This document shows positions 34,760 through 43,702 of a DNA stretch of 64,000 bases, in pieces. Each line of letters starts with the position of its first letter. Position 1 is the first letter of the stretch. Below the pieces are notes generated by a model. The model had not been told where the DNA came from and ran no database searches. It saw only the letters and a list, made by a program, of their open reading frames with translations. This DNA comes from Ruminococcus sp. (GTDB taxonomy: Bacteria > Bacillota > Clostridia > Oscillospirales > Ruminococcaceae). The translations under genes and the position numbers were made by a program. Where the stretch lies: positions 6,288-70,287 of the forward strand of contig NZ_DXUU01000008.1 in NCBI RefSeq assembly GCF_019417665.1, read 5' to 3'.

Positions 34760-35797
34760 TTACAGTTTTTCGATCTCAGCCATAAGCTCCGGCACAATGT
34801 CCTCTTCCGGCACTTTCCGCAGAACTGTTCCCTTCCGGAACAGCACAGCACAGCCGTCACCTCCGGCAATGCCGATATCCGCTTCTCTTGCTTCGCCGGG
34901 GCCATTGACAATGCAGCCCATAACAGCCACCTTGATATTTTTCTGGACATGCTCCAGTGCCGCTTCCACTTCCTTGGCGGTTTTCACCAGGTCGATCCGT
35001 GTTCTGCCGCAAGTGGGGCAAGATACGATCTGAGAGCCGCCCCGTTTGCCGATACACTTCAAAATATCCCGTGCGGCACGTATCTCCTGCACCGGGTCTT
35101 CTGTCAGGGAGACACGAATGGTCTCACCGATGCCGTCATGAAGCAGAGTGCCGATACCGATAGCAGACTTGATGAGTCCCATACGTTCTGTTCCGGCTTC
35201 GGTAACGCCCAGATGCAACGGATAATCACACTGCTGAGCACAGAGACGGTATGCGTTGATCATGGTATTGACATCGGAGGATTTCATGGAAATGACAATG
35301 TTATCAAAGTCACACGCCTCCAGCATCCGCACATGTCCCATAGCACTCTCCACCAGTGCTTCTGCCGTAGGTGCGCCGTATTTGGCGAGAACTTCCTTTT
35401 CCAGAGAACCAGAATTGACGCCAATACGAATGGGAATATCTTTTTCCTGACACACACGTACAACGGCACGTACACGATCCATACTGCCGATATTCCCTGG
35501 GTTGATACGAATCTTGTCAATACCGGCAGCTGCTGCCTCCAGTGCCAAGCGGTAGTCAAAATGGATATCTGCCACCAGCGGAATGGATATCTTCTCCTTG
35601 ATCGCCGGGATCAGCGCAACGGCCTCCTTGTCGGGAATGGCAGCCCGGACGATCTCGCAGCCTGCCTGTTCCAGTGCCACAGCCTGTGCCACGCTGCCCG
35701 GAATATCATCCGAACGGGTATTCAGCATGGACTGTATATAAATATGGGATCCGTCCAGCTTACAGCTGCCGACGGAAACGGGTCTGACTTTTCTCAT
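34760..35797 (-). CDS. ispG: 4-hydroxy-3-methylbut-2-en-1-yl diphosphate synthase
   Basis: Iron-sulfur enzyme of the MEP isoprenoid pathway. 345 residues, the compact bacterial form. Seen: VSVGSCKLDG and VADIHFDYRLALEA in the TIM barrel, RINPGNIGS, LHLGVTEAG, and 4Fe-4S cysteines in VSCPTCGRTRID and CIVNGPGEAREADIG. With dxr three genes away it gives two MEP steps in one operon, next to uppS, which uses the product. Confidence 0.97.
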   Translation of the reverse strand: MRKVRPVSVGSCKLDGSHIYIQSMLNTRSDDIPGSVAQAVALEQAGCEIVRAAIPDKEAVALIPAIKEKISIPLVADIHFDYRLALEAAAAGIDKIRINPGNIGSMDRVRAVVRVCQEKDIPIRIGVNSGSLEKEVLAKYGAPTAEALVESAMGHVRMLEACDFDNIVISMKSSDVNTMINAYRLCAQQCDYPLHLGVTEAGTERMGLIKSAIGIGTLLHDGIGETIRVSLTEDPVQEIRAARDILKCIGKRGGSQIVSCPTCGRTRIDLVKTAKEVEAALEHVQKNIKVAVMGCIVNGPGEAREADIGIAGGDGCAVLFRKGTVLRKVPEEDIVPELMAEIEKL

Positions 35798-35819
35798 AAA
35801 CTTAACTCCATATCATGAT

Positions 35820-36887
35820 TTATTGAAAAAACCGACTGACATCCTGCACTGTCACCAGGATCATCAGCAAAAATAATGCTGCCATACCGATAAAATGCAC
35901 CATGGCTTCCCGTTCCTTTGGAATGGGTTTCCGGCGAACCGCCTCTATCAGCAGGAACACAAAGCGGCTGCCATCCAGTCCTGGAATGGGAAGCAGATTG
36001 AACACGCCCACATTGACAGTAATAAAAATGGTCAGATTCAAAACGGACTGCACTCGTTCCAGAACATTTTCCCCGGTAGACGCCGCCTGTTCAATAACGC
36101 TGACGGTACCCACAGGGCCGGAGAGATCCTGTAGGCTGTACTTGCCGCTGACCAGTTCAATAAGCGACATCCAGATAAGCTTTGCAGTAGCTACCGTATC
36201 CTTTGCCGCATAAGAGAGAACTGTCACCGGATTCTTGGATTTTCCCTGCACGGCAAAATCCAGCAGACCTTCTGTGTTGTCGTTGTGGAATGTCACCGGA
36301 TCAATGGTGATCTTCTCCCCGTCACGCTTTACAGTTACGGAAAAGGATTTCGCATCCGTGGTCTGCAATTTATAGATCAGGTCAGTGGTGGAAAAAATGT
36401 GACTGCCGTCAATGGCAATGATCTTATCACCTACCTGCAATCCGGAGCGTTCACTTTCTGCCGCAGTGATAGTTTCACCGGTAGTCGCATCCGTGGTCTG
36501 GGCAAACTGTGCAATGACCGTAGAGGGTACCTTTTGGCTGGTGCACAGCAGCACGGCAATCAGCAGGAATCCCAGGATGATATTCATAATGGCACCGGCA
36601 AGGACAACCGTCATTCTGCGCCAGATTGCCTTTTTCTCAAAAGCGTTGGGATTATCGCTGGATTCATCCTCTCCTTCCATGGAGCAGAATCCTCCAATGG
36701 GAAAAAGCCGCAGAGAATATTCTGTCTCACCCTTTTGAAAATGAAGAATGCGAGGTCCCATGCCGATGGCAAACTGATTCACCTGAATCTTGTGCAGCTT
36801 TGCCACAATAAAGTGTCCGAATTCGTGAATACCGATGATCATGCCGAAAATGACAATGGCAATGAGAAGTGTTACGATATGCTGCAT
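35820..36887 (-). CDS. rseP: RseP-family site-2 zinc metalloprotease
   Basis: Intramembrane M50 protease that trims anti-sigma factors, signal-peptide remnants or other membrane substrates. 355 residues. First membrane helix carries the zinc motif HEFGH at residues 21-25; the second zinc motif is NLLPIPGLDGSRF near residue 300; a PDZ domain lies between (SERSGLQVGDKIIAIDGSHI). Four hydrophobic segments. Close relatives in Firmicutes are called RseP, RasP or YluC. Confidence 0.95.
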   Translation of the reverse strand: MQHIVTLLIAIVIFGMIIGIHEFGHFIVAKLHKIQVNQFAIGMGPRILHFQKGETEYSLRLFPIGGFCSMEGEDESSDNPNAFEKKAIWRRMTVVLAGAIMNIILGFLLIAVLLCTSQKVPSTVIAQFAQTTDATTGETITAAESERSGLQVGDKIIAIDGSHIFSTTDLIYKLQTTDAKSFSVTVKRDGEKITIDPVTFHNDNTEGLLDFAVQGKSKNPVTVLSYAAKDTVATAKLIWMSLIELVSGKYSLQDLSGPVGTVSVIEQAASTGENVLERVQSVLNLTIFITVNVGVFNLLPIPGLDGSRFVFLLIEAVRRKPIPKEREAMVHFIGMAALFLLMILVTVQDVSRFFQ

Positions 36888-37013
36888 AGGTGCATGTATC
36901 CTTTCTTATACGAATCCCTGAAATGGAGATAGATAAAATTGCGGGCAGAAATTTTGTCAGTCTAGGAGAATACCGCAAGTTTATCGATTGGAGTTTGAGG
37001 GATTTGTATTATT

Positions 37014-38162
37014 TTACTGAGAAATTGAATTATGTACGAATTCCCTTGCACGTGCATCTGCACGCATCACATCCTCATAGCAGGTGATCTCCGTCTGTGG
37101 AATGGAATCCACAGCACGCTGTGCCAGAGCACCGATCTCCAGAAATCCGATTTTCCCCTTTAAGAAAGCGGCAACGGCTTCTTCATTTGCTCCGTTGACA
37201 ACACACGGGGTGGTACCACCACGTGTAATTGCCGTAATTGCTGTTTGCAAGCATGTAAAAGTTTTCAGATCCGGCTTTTCAAATGTCAGTGTGCCATATT
37301 CTGTCAATGATAACGGCCGGGTCGGACAAGGCATCCGGTCGGGATAGAGCAGTGCATACTGAATAGGGATCTTCATATCCGGTACACCCATCTGCGCAAT
37401 GATAGAATAGTCCTGATACTCCACCGCCGAATGCACCACGCTCTGACGATGCACAACTACCTCGATCTGCTCCGGTGTCAGGTCGAACAGCCACTTTGCC
37501 TCAATGAATTCCAGTCCCTTGTTCATGAGGGTAGAAGAATCCACCGTGATCTTGCTTCCCATGCTCCAGTTGGGGTGGTTCAGGGCATCTGCGACTGTGA
37601 CATGCTCCAATTCAGCACGTATCTTTCCGAAGAATGGACCGCCGGATGCAGTCAGAATAATTTTCCGCAACTGTTCCCGGCGATTCCCCTGCAAGCACTG
37701 GAAAATCGCAGAATGCTCACTGTCCACTGGATAAATGGACACACCTTTTTTCGCCGCCTGATCCATAACCAGCGAACCGCCAGCAACCAGGGTCTCCTTA
37801 TTGGCAAGGGCAATATCCAGACCAGCCGAAATGGCGGTCAGCGTGGGCAGCAGTCCTACCATGCCTACCACGGAATTGAGCAGCATATCTGCCGCCGTAT
37901 CCGCAGCAATTTCACACAAGCCGTCCATACCGCAGAGTACCTGCACTGCCAGATCTGACAGACGTCCTTTTAACTCGTGATATTTGGTTTCATCATAAAT
38001 ACAAACCTTTTTGGGACGCAGTTCCCGTGTCTGCCGTTCCAGCAGATCGATGTTCCGGTTGGCAGCAAGGGCGTGAATCCGCATGTCATGTGCCTTTGCC
38101 ACTTCCAGTGCCTGTGTCCCGATGGATCCCGTGGATCCTAAAATTGAGATACACTTCCCCAT
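37014..38162 (-). CDS. dxr: 1-deoxy-D-xylulose 5-phosphate reductoisomerase
   Basis: Second step of the MEP pathway, NADPH-dependent. 382 residues. NADPH loop ILGSTGSIGTQALEV at the N-terminus, LANKETLVAGGSLV, substrate loop PVDSEHSAIFQCL, and HPNWSMGSKITVDSSTLMNK with metal and substrate ligands. SD AAGGAG lies 9 nt before the ATG. A long inverted repeat separates it from cdsA. Confidence 0.97.
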   Translation of the reverse strand: MGKCISILGSTGSIGTQALEVAKAHDMRIHALAANRNIDLLERQTRELRPKKVCIYDETKYHELKGRLSDLAVQVLCGMDGLCEIAADTAADMLLNSVVGMVGLLPTLTAISAGLDIALANKETLVAGGSLVMDQAAKKGVSIYPVDSEHSAIFQCLQGNRREQLRKIILTASGGPFFGKIRAELEHVTVADALNHPNWSMGSKITVDSSTLMNKGLEFIEAKWLFDLTPEQIEVVVHRQSVVHSAVEYQDYSIIAQMGVPDMKIPIQYALLYPDRMPCPTRPLSLTEYGTLTFEKPDLKTFTCLQTAITAITRGGTTPCVVNGANEEAVAAFLKGKIGFLEIGALAQRAVDSIPQTEITCYEDVMRADARAREFVHNSISQ

Positions 38163-38207
38163 AAATGACGACTCCTTTTTCGTGCAGTAATACTACCTTA
38201 TAGTACA

Positions 38208-38244
38208 CACACGATGCAGAGCGCAAACCACCCTGCATCGTGTG
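38208..38244 (-). other. 12-bp perfect inverted repeat between cdsA and dxr
   Basis: CACACGATGCAG (38208-38219) and CTGCATCGTGTG (38233-38244) with a 13-nt loop. No U-tract follows in the minus-strand sense; instead a possible weak promoter overlaps its distal side (TTGCGC, 18 bp, TATAAG). It could be a processing site or pause hairpin. Confidence 0.5.
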
Positions 38245-38265
38245 CTTCATCCATAATTCAAACAA

Positions 38266-39081
38266 TTATCTGTAAAATATTGGGCACATGCACTCCAATG
38301 CATAAAATGCCGGAATGGTAAACAAAACGCTGTCAAAACGATCCATAACGCCGCCGTGTCCCGGCATAATGTTGCCGAAGTCCTTGATTCCCTGCTGGCG
38401 CTTTAATACAGAAGCACTCAGATCGCCCAGCACGCTAATGACGGCACATACTACTGCTGTAAAGATCAGCCACAAGTAATGCACATGGGCATGTGTGATC
38501 AGGCTATAGATCAAGGCAAATACGATCATGACCACAATGTCCACCACAATCCCGCCGAAAAAACCTTCTACAGTTTTTTTCGGGCTGATTTCGGGACAAA
38601 GCTTATGTTTTCCGAAAAACGTGCCCGCAAAATAAGCGCCGGTATCTGCGATCCAGGCAGAACACAGTGCCAGAATCACACAAGCAAGACCGTACTGACT
38701 GCCCAGCAGCAGTGCATTCAGCATATTCAGCGAGCCAGCCACCAGAAGAGTCACAGCTGCAATGAACAGGATCTCCTGATATTTCACATGCTTATGCAAC
38801 AGTACCAGTTCCACAAACATAGCAACGATACAGAGAAATGTCACTGCAATGATAGCAGATATGTTCCCATAATACTGCAAAAACGGCAACGCAGCGCCGT
38901 ACACCAGTCCGGCACCCACGGAAATACGGCAGTGGAGACATTTTCCGGCACGGTACAATTCAAACAGCGCAATACAGATCAGTGCGGCGATGGCAAGGGG
39001 AAAGACAAACGTCTTATGCAGAACCAGAATCAAAATTGCCAGCAAGCCTCCGACAACGCCAGAGATAATACGAATTTTCAT
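38266..39081 (-). CDS. cdsA: Phosphatidate cytidylyltransferase
   Basis: Makes CDP-diacylglycerol for phospholipid synthesis. About 271 residues with some eight hydrophobic segments. C-terminal signature SVLGDLSASVLKRQQGIKDF followed by GNIMPGHGGVMDRFDS, and SAWIADTGAYFAGTFFGKHK upstream of it. ATG 39081 has GGGGG 9 nt upstream; an ATG two codons earlier overlaps the uppS stop (ATGA) but has poor spacing. Confidence 0.95.
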   Translation of the reverse strand: MKIRIISGVVGGLLAILILVLHKTFVFPLAIAALICIALFELYRAGKCLHCRISVGAGLVYGAALPFLQYYGNISAIIAVTFLCIVAMFVELVLLHKHVKYQEILFIAAVTLLVAGSLNMLNALLLGSQYGLACVILALCSAWIADTGAYFAGTFFGKHKLCPEISPKKTVEGFFGGIVVDIVVMIVFALIYSLITHAHVHYLWLIFTAVVCAVISVLGDLSASVLKRQQGIKDFGNIMPGHGGVMDRFDSVLFTIPAFYALECMCPIFYR

Positions 39082-39083
39082 GG

Positions 39084-39845
39084 TCATATGCCCCCAAATC
39101 GTCTGCCCCGCTGTGCATAATCCACCAGTGCCTTATTCAGTTCGTTCCGATTGAAATCTGGCCAGAGCACATCGGTGAAATAATACTCTGCATAGGCGCA
39201 CTGCCAGATGAGATAATTGGACAACCGCAGCTCGCCGCTGGGACGGATCAACAAGTCCACATCGGGCAGCCCGGCAGTGTACAAATTATCCGAAATGGTC
39301 TGTTCTGTAATAGCAGAAGGATCCAGTTTCCCAGCCTGCACCTGCTGTGCAATGCATTGCGTCGCATGTCTGATCTCATCCCTGCCGCCGTAGTTGATGG
39401 CGAGGATCAAGTTCATCTTTTCAAAGTCCTTGGAATCTTCCTCCAGTTCCTGCATCCGCTTTTGCAGCCGATCCTGTAATCTGCTGCGGTCGCCCACAAA
39501 AACCATGCGCACACGCCGCTCCAAATACTGATCCGCTTCGCAAAGATAGTCCCAGAACAGATCCATAATGGCATCCACTTCGTCCTGGGGACGTTTCCAG
39601 TTTTCCGTGGAAAATACATAAAAAGAAGCATTCCGCAAGCCGATATCCCGGCAGTACAAGGACAGATCCTTGAAATTCTTTGCACCTTCTTTATGACCGA
39701 ACTTTCTGGGCATACCGCACTTGTTCGCCCAGCGTCCGTTTCCGTCCATAATAAATCCCACATGCTGGGGCAACACCTCTGGCAATGCAATGGCAGAGTC
39801 TGTTTGAGTCTGTGAATTCTTTTTTGTGAAAAATGGCAATGCCAT
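39084..39845 (-). CDS. uppS: Isoprenyl transferase (undecaprenyl diphosphate synthase)
   Basis: Extends farnesyl diphosphate to the C55 carrier used in cell wall synthesis. About 253 residues from ATG 39845, with TAGGAG 9 nt upstream. Seen: HVGFIMDGNGRWANK (catalytic Asp), FSTENWKRP, LAINYGGRDEI, and DLLIRPSGELRLSNYLIWQ. cis-prenyltransferase fold. Stop codon is shared closely with the cdsA start. Confidence 0.97.
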   Translation of the reverse strand: MALPFFTKKNSQTQTDSAIALPEVLPQHVGFIMDGNGRWANKCGMPRKFGHKEGAKNFKDLSLYCRDIGLRNASFYVFSTENWKRPQDEVDAIMDLFWDYLCEADQYLERRVRMVFVGDRSRLQDRLQKRMQELEEDSKDFEKMNLILAINYGGRDEIRHATQCIAQQVQAGKLDPSAITEQTISDNLYTAGLPDVDLLIRPSGELRLSNYLIWQCAYAEYYFTDVLWPDFNRNELNKALVDYAQRGRRFGGI

Positions 39846-39883
39846 GCAGTTCAACTCCTATCCGATATCAGAGCCTATCCCAA

Positions 39884-40438
39884 TCAGATGCTCATGATTT
39901 CCTTATCCTTATCAGCAACCATCTTATCCACTTCTGCGCAGTACTTATCTGTCAGATTTTGGATCTTCTTTTCGCCGTCCTTTACTTCGTCCTCTGTCAA
40001 CTCGGACGCCTTCTTCTTTGCCTTCAGTTTTTCCATGGTATCACGGCGTACGTTGCGGATAGCGACCTTAGTATCCTCACCAATCTTCTTGATATTCTTG
40101 CAGAGTTCCTTACGACGATCCTCTGTCAGCTGAGGAAATACCAGACGGAGCACCTTGCCGTCATTAGTAGGAGTAATTCCCACGTCAGAAGCCAGAATTG
40201 CCTTTTCGATGGCTTTCAAAGTGGTAGCATCCCACGGCTGAATCACCAGAATACGTGCCTCTGATACAGAAATAGCAGCCATCTGTTGGATGGGTGTAGG
40301 TACACCGTAATAATCTACCATTACTTTATCCAGCACAGCCGGATTGGCACGGCCTGCACGAATAGTAGTAAACTCATGCTCCAAGCGGCCGATGGACTTC
40401 TTCATCTTTTCCTCGGTTTCCTTTAACAGTTCTTTCAT
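39884..40438 (-). CDS. frr: Ribosome recycling factor
   Basis: Splits post-termination ribosomes with EF-G. 184 residues, full length. Signatures: LEHEFTTIRAGRANPAVLD, VDYYGVPTPIQQMA and LRLVFPQLTEDRRKELCK; the three-helix bundle shows as long charged heptads at both ends. It follows pyrH in the usual order. Confidence 0.97.
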   Translation of the reverse strand: MKELLKETEEKMKKSIGRLEHEFTTIRAGRANPAVLDKVMVDYYGVPTPIQQMAAISVSEARILVIQPWDATTLKAIEKAILASDVGITPTNDGKVLRLVFPQLTEDRRKELCKNIKKIGEDTKVAIRNVRRDTMEKLKAKKKASELTEDEVKDGEKKIQNLTDKYCAEVDKMVADKDKEIMSI

Positions 40439-40499
40439 AGCTCATTTCCCCGGAATCACCGGGCTCCTTTCAATACATTTTACTTGAATTGCAATGTGA

Positions 40500-41231
40500 T
40501 TATGCGTTCGTTTCTTTATTTTCCTCTTCGGCAACAACAGTTCCCACATCCTCGCCCATAACAGCGTCATAGATATTATCCGGGCGGCTCAGGTCAAATA
40601 CCAGCATGGGCATTTCATTATCCCGACACATAGAAGCAGCGGTGCTGTCCATAACCTGGAGTGCACTGCCCAGTACATCGCTGAATGTCAGGCGATCATA
40701 GCGCACAGCATCCTGATATTTGTGGGGATCCTTGTTATACACGCCGTCAACCATAGTAGCTTTCAGCAAAATATCCGCTTCAATTTCCACGGCACGCAGC
40801 GTAGCTGCCGTATCTGTCGAAAAGAACGGACTTCCGGTACCGCATCCAAAGATAACCACTCTTCCCTTGTTCAGATGAGAAATGGCACGGTTGCGGATAT
40901 ACGGCTCAGCGATCTGCTGCATACTGATAGCAGTCTGTACACGCACATCCACGCCGAGAGATTCCAGCAAATCAGCAACAGCGAGTGCGTTCATAGTTGT
41001 TGCGAGCATTCCGATATGATCAGCACGGGTACGATCCATATTCTGGCTGGAGCGTCCTCGCCAGAAATTACCACCGCCAACAACAATTCCCATCTGCACG
41101 CCGGCATCTACGCACTTCTTGATGCTCTGGCAGATCGGCAACATGGTTTCTGTATCCAATCCGGTTTTTTTCGGGCCGGCAAGTGCTTCACCGCTCAGTT
41201 TCAGAAGAACCCTTTTGTATTTTGGTTTCAT
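40500..41231 (-). CDS. pyrH: UMP kinase
   Basis: Phosphorylates UMP to UDP; hexameric, amino-acid-kinase fold. 243 residues. N-terminus RVLLKLSGEALAG, VVGGGNFWRGR, and FGCGTGSPFFSTDTAA in the nucleotide site. A short acidic tail of about 10 residues (VVAEEENKET) follows the fold. First gene of the long pyrH-frr-uppS-cdsA-dxr-rseP-ispG-polC unit. Confidence 0.97.
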   Translation of the reverse strand: MKPKYKRVLLKLSGEALAGPKKTGLDTETMLPICQSIKKCVDAGVQMGIVVGGGNFWRGRSSQNMDRTRADHIGMLATTMNALAVADLLESLGVDVRVQTAISMQQIAEPYIRNRAISHLNKGRVVIFGCGTGSPFFSTDTAATLRAVEIEADILLKATMVDGVYNKDPHKYQDAVRYDRLTFSDVLGSALQVMDSTAASMCRDNEMPMLVFDLSRPDNIYDAVMGEDVGTVVAEEENKETNA

Positions 41232-41333
41232 ACTTCCTATTCCTTTCGTATATGTCTCTTGTACAGATCTTCCAACAGGAAATCCATATCACTCCAGAAG
41301 TCCGGTACGACAGCTCACAAACTTCCTGTACTT

Positions 41334-41362
41334 ATTTTACACTATTTTTCGTGAAATGTAAA
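41334..41362 (-). promoter_or_regulatory. Sigma-A promoter of the pyrH-to-polC operon
   Basis: Minus strand TTTACA (41357-41362), a 17-bp spacer, TAAAAT (41334-41339); five of six matches in each box. It lies between the tsf terminator and pyrH, leaving about a 95-nt leader. Confidence 0.75.
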
Positions 41363-41382
41363 GCGATTTATAGGAAAAAATC

Positions 41383-41411
41383 AAAAAAAGAGCATGGCAA
41401 CCGCCACGCTC
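41383..41411 (-). terminator. Intrinsic terminator after tsf
   Basis: In the transcript GAGCGTGGC pairs with GCCATGCTC (one wobble pair) around a GGTT loop, followed by seven U residues and further U-rich sequence. Confidence 0.9.
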
Positions 41412-41450
41412 CTTTTTTTCGGCAAAATCGCCTTATGAAATAAGTTTTGT

Positions 41451-42374
41451 TTACTTGATCATGCTTGCAATTTCTTCTGCAAAGTTGTCAGCTTTCTTTT
41501 CAATACCCTCGCCGCGCTCAAAACGAACAAACTCTGCGATTTCGATGGTAGTACCAGCTGCCTTCGCAACGCCGTTAACATACTCCTGTACAGAGCTCTT
41601 ATTTTCCTTAACAAAAGCCTGTTCCAGCAGGCAGTTTTCTTCGTAGTACTTGCCAACCTTACCAGCAGCGATCTTTTCCTTTACCTGATCCGGCTTATTT
41701 GCCATCTTCGGATCCTCAGCCATCTGTGCCAGAATGATCTTCTTCTCTTCATCCAGAACAGAAGCCGGAACATCTTCACGCTTCAGATACGGCGGGTTCA
41801 TAGCAGCAACCTGCAGTGCGCAGTCCTTTGCAGCTGCCAGAACTTCCGGTGTTGCGCCAGCCGGAGACTCTGCACGAACCATAACGCCGATCTTGCCGCC
41901 GCCATGGATATACGGTACCAGAATGCCTTCCAGGCGAATGAAACGACGGATCTGGAGATTCTCACGGATCTTCAGGAACAGTTCCTGAAGTGCTTCGTCA
42001 ACGGTCATTGTACCGCCAGAAACAGTTGTTGCTTTCAGAGCCTCAACATCAGCCGGATTCTTTTCAATGATCGTATCTGCGACCTGGTTTACGAATGCCT
42101 TGAATTCGTCAGTATTTGCAACGAAATCGGTCTCAGAGTTGACTTCAACGACACAGCCCACGGTATTGTCTGCATTTACCTTTGCAACAACCATACCCTC
42201 AGCAGCCACGCGGCCAGCTTTCTTTGCCTGGGTAGCCAGACCCTTTTCACGCAGCAGCTCAATTGCCTTTTCAACATCGCCGTCTGCCTCAGTCAGTGCC
42301 TTCTTGCAGTCCATCATGCCTACGCCAGTGGACTTGCGCAGTTCATTGACATCTTTTGCTGTAAAATTAGCCAT
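41451..42374 (-). CDS. tsf: Elongation factor Ts
   Basis: Nucleotide exchange factor for EF-Tu. About 307 residues from ATG 42374, with GAGGAGG upstream; the six upstream codons lie in that SD. N-terminal UBA-like domain with LRKSTGVGMMDCKKALTEA, then the core with VVEVNSETDFVANTDEF. Second gene after rpsB, behind an internal terminator. Confidence 0.97.
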   Translation of the reverse strand: MANFTAKDVNELRKSTGVGMMDCKKALTEADGDVEKAIELLREKGLATQAKKAGRVAAEGMVVAKVNADNTVGCVVEVNSETDFVANTDEFKAFVNQVADTIIEKNPADVEALKATTVSGGTMTVDEALQELFLKIRENLQIRRFIRLEGILVPYIHGGGKIGVMVRAESPAGATPEVLAAAKDCALQVAAMNPPYLKREDVPASVLDEEKKIILAQMAEDPKMANKPDQVKEKIAAGKVGKYYEENCLLEQAFVKENKSSVQEYVNGVAKAAGTTIEIAEFVRFERGEGIEKKADNFAEEIASMIK

Positions 42375-42412
42375 TGGATGATTCCTCCTCAAATTATATC
42401 TACGATACTTTC

Positions 42413-42456
42413 AAAAAACCCGAATATGATTTGCGAAAACCAGCACATATTCGGGT
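42413..42456 (-). terminator. Intercistronic terminator/attenuator between rpsB and tsf
   Basis: 11-bp perfect stem ACCCGAATATG / CATATTCGGGT with a 17-nt loop and a run of six U residues in the minus-strand transcript. Placed between the two co-ordered genes, it should lower tsf expression relative to rpsB. No separate tsf promoter is obvious. Confidence 0.82.
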
Positions 42457-42476
42457 CATGAATCCATTTATTTCGC

Positions 42477-43205
42477 TTATTCAGCAGCTGCCTCAGCCTC
42501 AGTTGCCTCTGCGGCAGCATCTGCGCCCTGACGGCCTTCGATGATCGCATCAGCCATTACGCCAGCGATGAGCTTTACAGCACGGATCGCATCATCGTTG
42601 CCCGGGATCACATAGTCGATCTCGTCCGGATCGCAGTTGGTATCTACGATAGCAACGATCGGGATGTTCAGCTTCTTTGCCTCAGCAACAGCAATACGCT
42701 CCTTGCGAGGGTCAACAATAAACAGTGCGCCCGGCAGCTTCTTCATATCCTTGATACCGCCAAGGAACTTTTCCAGCTTTTCAATTTCGAGCTGCAGCTT
42801 GCCAACTTCCTTCTTCGGCAGCAAATCGAATGTGCCGTCTGTCTCCATTTCGTGGAGTTGTTCCAGACGCTTGATTCTTCTCTGGATGGTGGTGAAGTTT
42901 GTCATCATACCGCCCAGCCAGCGTGCGTTTACATAGTAGGCGCCAGCACGGGTAGCTTCTTCCTTAATGGATTCGCCAGCCTGCTTCTTGGTGCCGACAA
43001 ACAGTACGGATTCGCCCTGTGCAGCCAGGTCACGAACGAACATATAAGCTTCGTCCAGCTTCTTTACGGTCTTCTGCAGATCGATAATATAGATACCGTT
43101 CCGCTCGGTGAAAATATACGGAGCCATTTTCGGATTCCATCTTCTGGTCTGATGACCAAAGTGTACGCCAGCTTCCAGGAGCTGCTTCATTGATACTACG
43201 CCCAT
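42477..43205 (-). CDS. rpsB: 30S ribosomal protein S2
   Basis: 242 residues. Signatures: LLEAGVHFGHQTRRWNPKM near the N-terminus and PIVAIVDTNCDPDEIDYVIP. An Ala/Glu-rich tail (ADAAAEATEAEAAAE) extends beyond the fold. SD GGAGG lies 8 nt before the ATG. Confidence 0.98.
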   Translation of the reverse strand: MGVVSMKQLLEAGVHFGHQTRRWNPKMAPYIFTERNGIYIIDLQKTVKKLDEAYMFVRDLAAQGESVLFVGTKKQAGESIKEEATRAGAYYVNARWLGGMMTNFTTIQRRIKRLEQLHEMETDGTFDLLPKKEVGKLQLEIEKLEKFLGGIKDMKKLPGALFIVDPRKERIAVAEAKKLNIPIVAIVDTNCDPDEIDYVIPGNDDAIRAVKLIAGVMADAIIEGRQGADAAAEATEAEAAAE

Positions 43206-43323
43206 TGTGTAGTCCTCCTAATATATTGGTTTTGCTTCCTCCGCATTTCCTTATAGAATGCACAACTCTGCCGATATGCAAAGCACCGGCACATTCCAGG
43301 ACATGCGTGCGAACTGCCTTTTT
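43206..43323 (-). promoter_or_regulatory. Structured 5' leader of rpsB
   Basis: The transcript between the promoter and rpsB is about 110 nt. It can fold so that GAATG pairs with CATTC around an inner stem TGCCGG / TCGGCA. Ribosomal protein leaders of this kind often bind their own protein; I cannot match it to a named motif from memory. Confidence 0.35.
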
Positions 43324-43353
43324 ATTATACCAAAAAAGGTCGGTTCTGGTCAA
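43324..43353 (-). promoter_or_regulatory. Sigma-A promoter of rpsB-tsf
   Basis: Minus strand TTGACC (43348-43353), 18-bp spacer, TATAAT (43324-43329) with a TG extension just before the -10 box. A strong promoter, as expected for a ribosomal protein gene. Confidence 0.82.
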
Positions 43354-43378
43354 GATTTATACACGAAAAATATTTCCA

Positions 43379-43657
43379 TCAATTTATCTTGATTTTTGTG
43401 CATGTTGAACAATTTTCAATATTCTCCAGCGCCACCAGAATGGTATCCTTCCCGATGAGATGGATCTGACGGAAGCCAATGACGCAGTTTTCTCTTGGTC
43501 CGAACAAGCCCAGTATCTTCGGTCTGCCATACAGGATCAGTGCTGTCACCGCTGCGGTTTCTGCATCCAATTCCAGATCGTCCACCCGCCCCAAATTTTC
43601 CCCGTTGACCACATTAATGACATCCTTGCTGCGCAGTTCCTCCAGCGTACAGACCAT
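43379..43657 (-). CDS. ymxH: YlmC/YmxH family PRC-barrel sporulation protein
   Basis: About 92 residues from ATG 43657 (AGAGGTG 6 nt upstream). A PRC-barrel-type fold: LRSKDVINVVNGENLGRVDD, LELDAETAAVTALILYGRP, and FRQIHLIGKDTILVAL. In sporulating Firmicutes this family is co-expressed in sporulation, but no activity is known. It lies 45 nt after the CmpB-like membrane protein gene. Confidence 0.88.
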   Translation of the reverse strand: MVCTLEELRSKDVINVVNGENLGRVDDLELDAETAAVTALILYGRPKILGLFGPRENCVIGFRQIHLIGKDTILVALENIENCSTCTKIKIN

Positions 43658-43702
43658 TGCAATCACCTCTGTGAGAGGATATGCGCAATTTCTCGAAATC
43701 TT

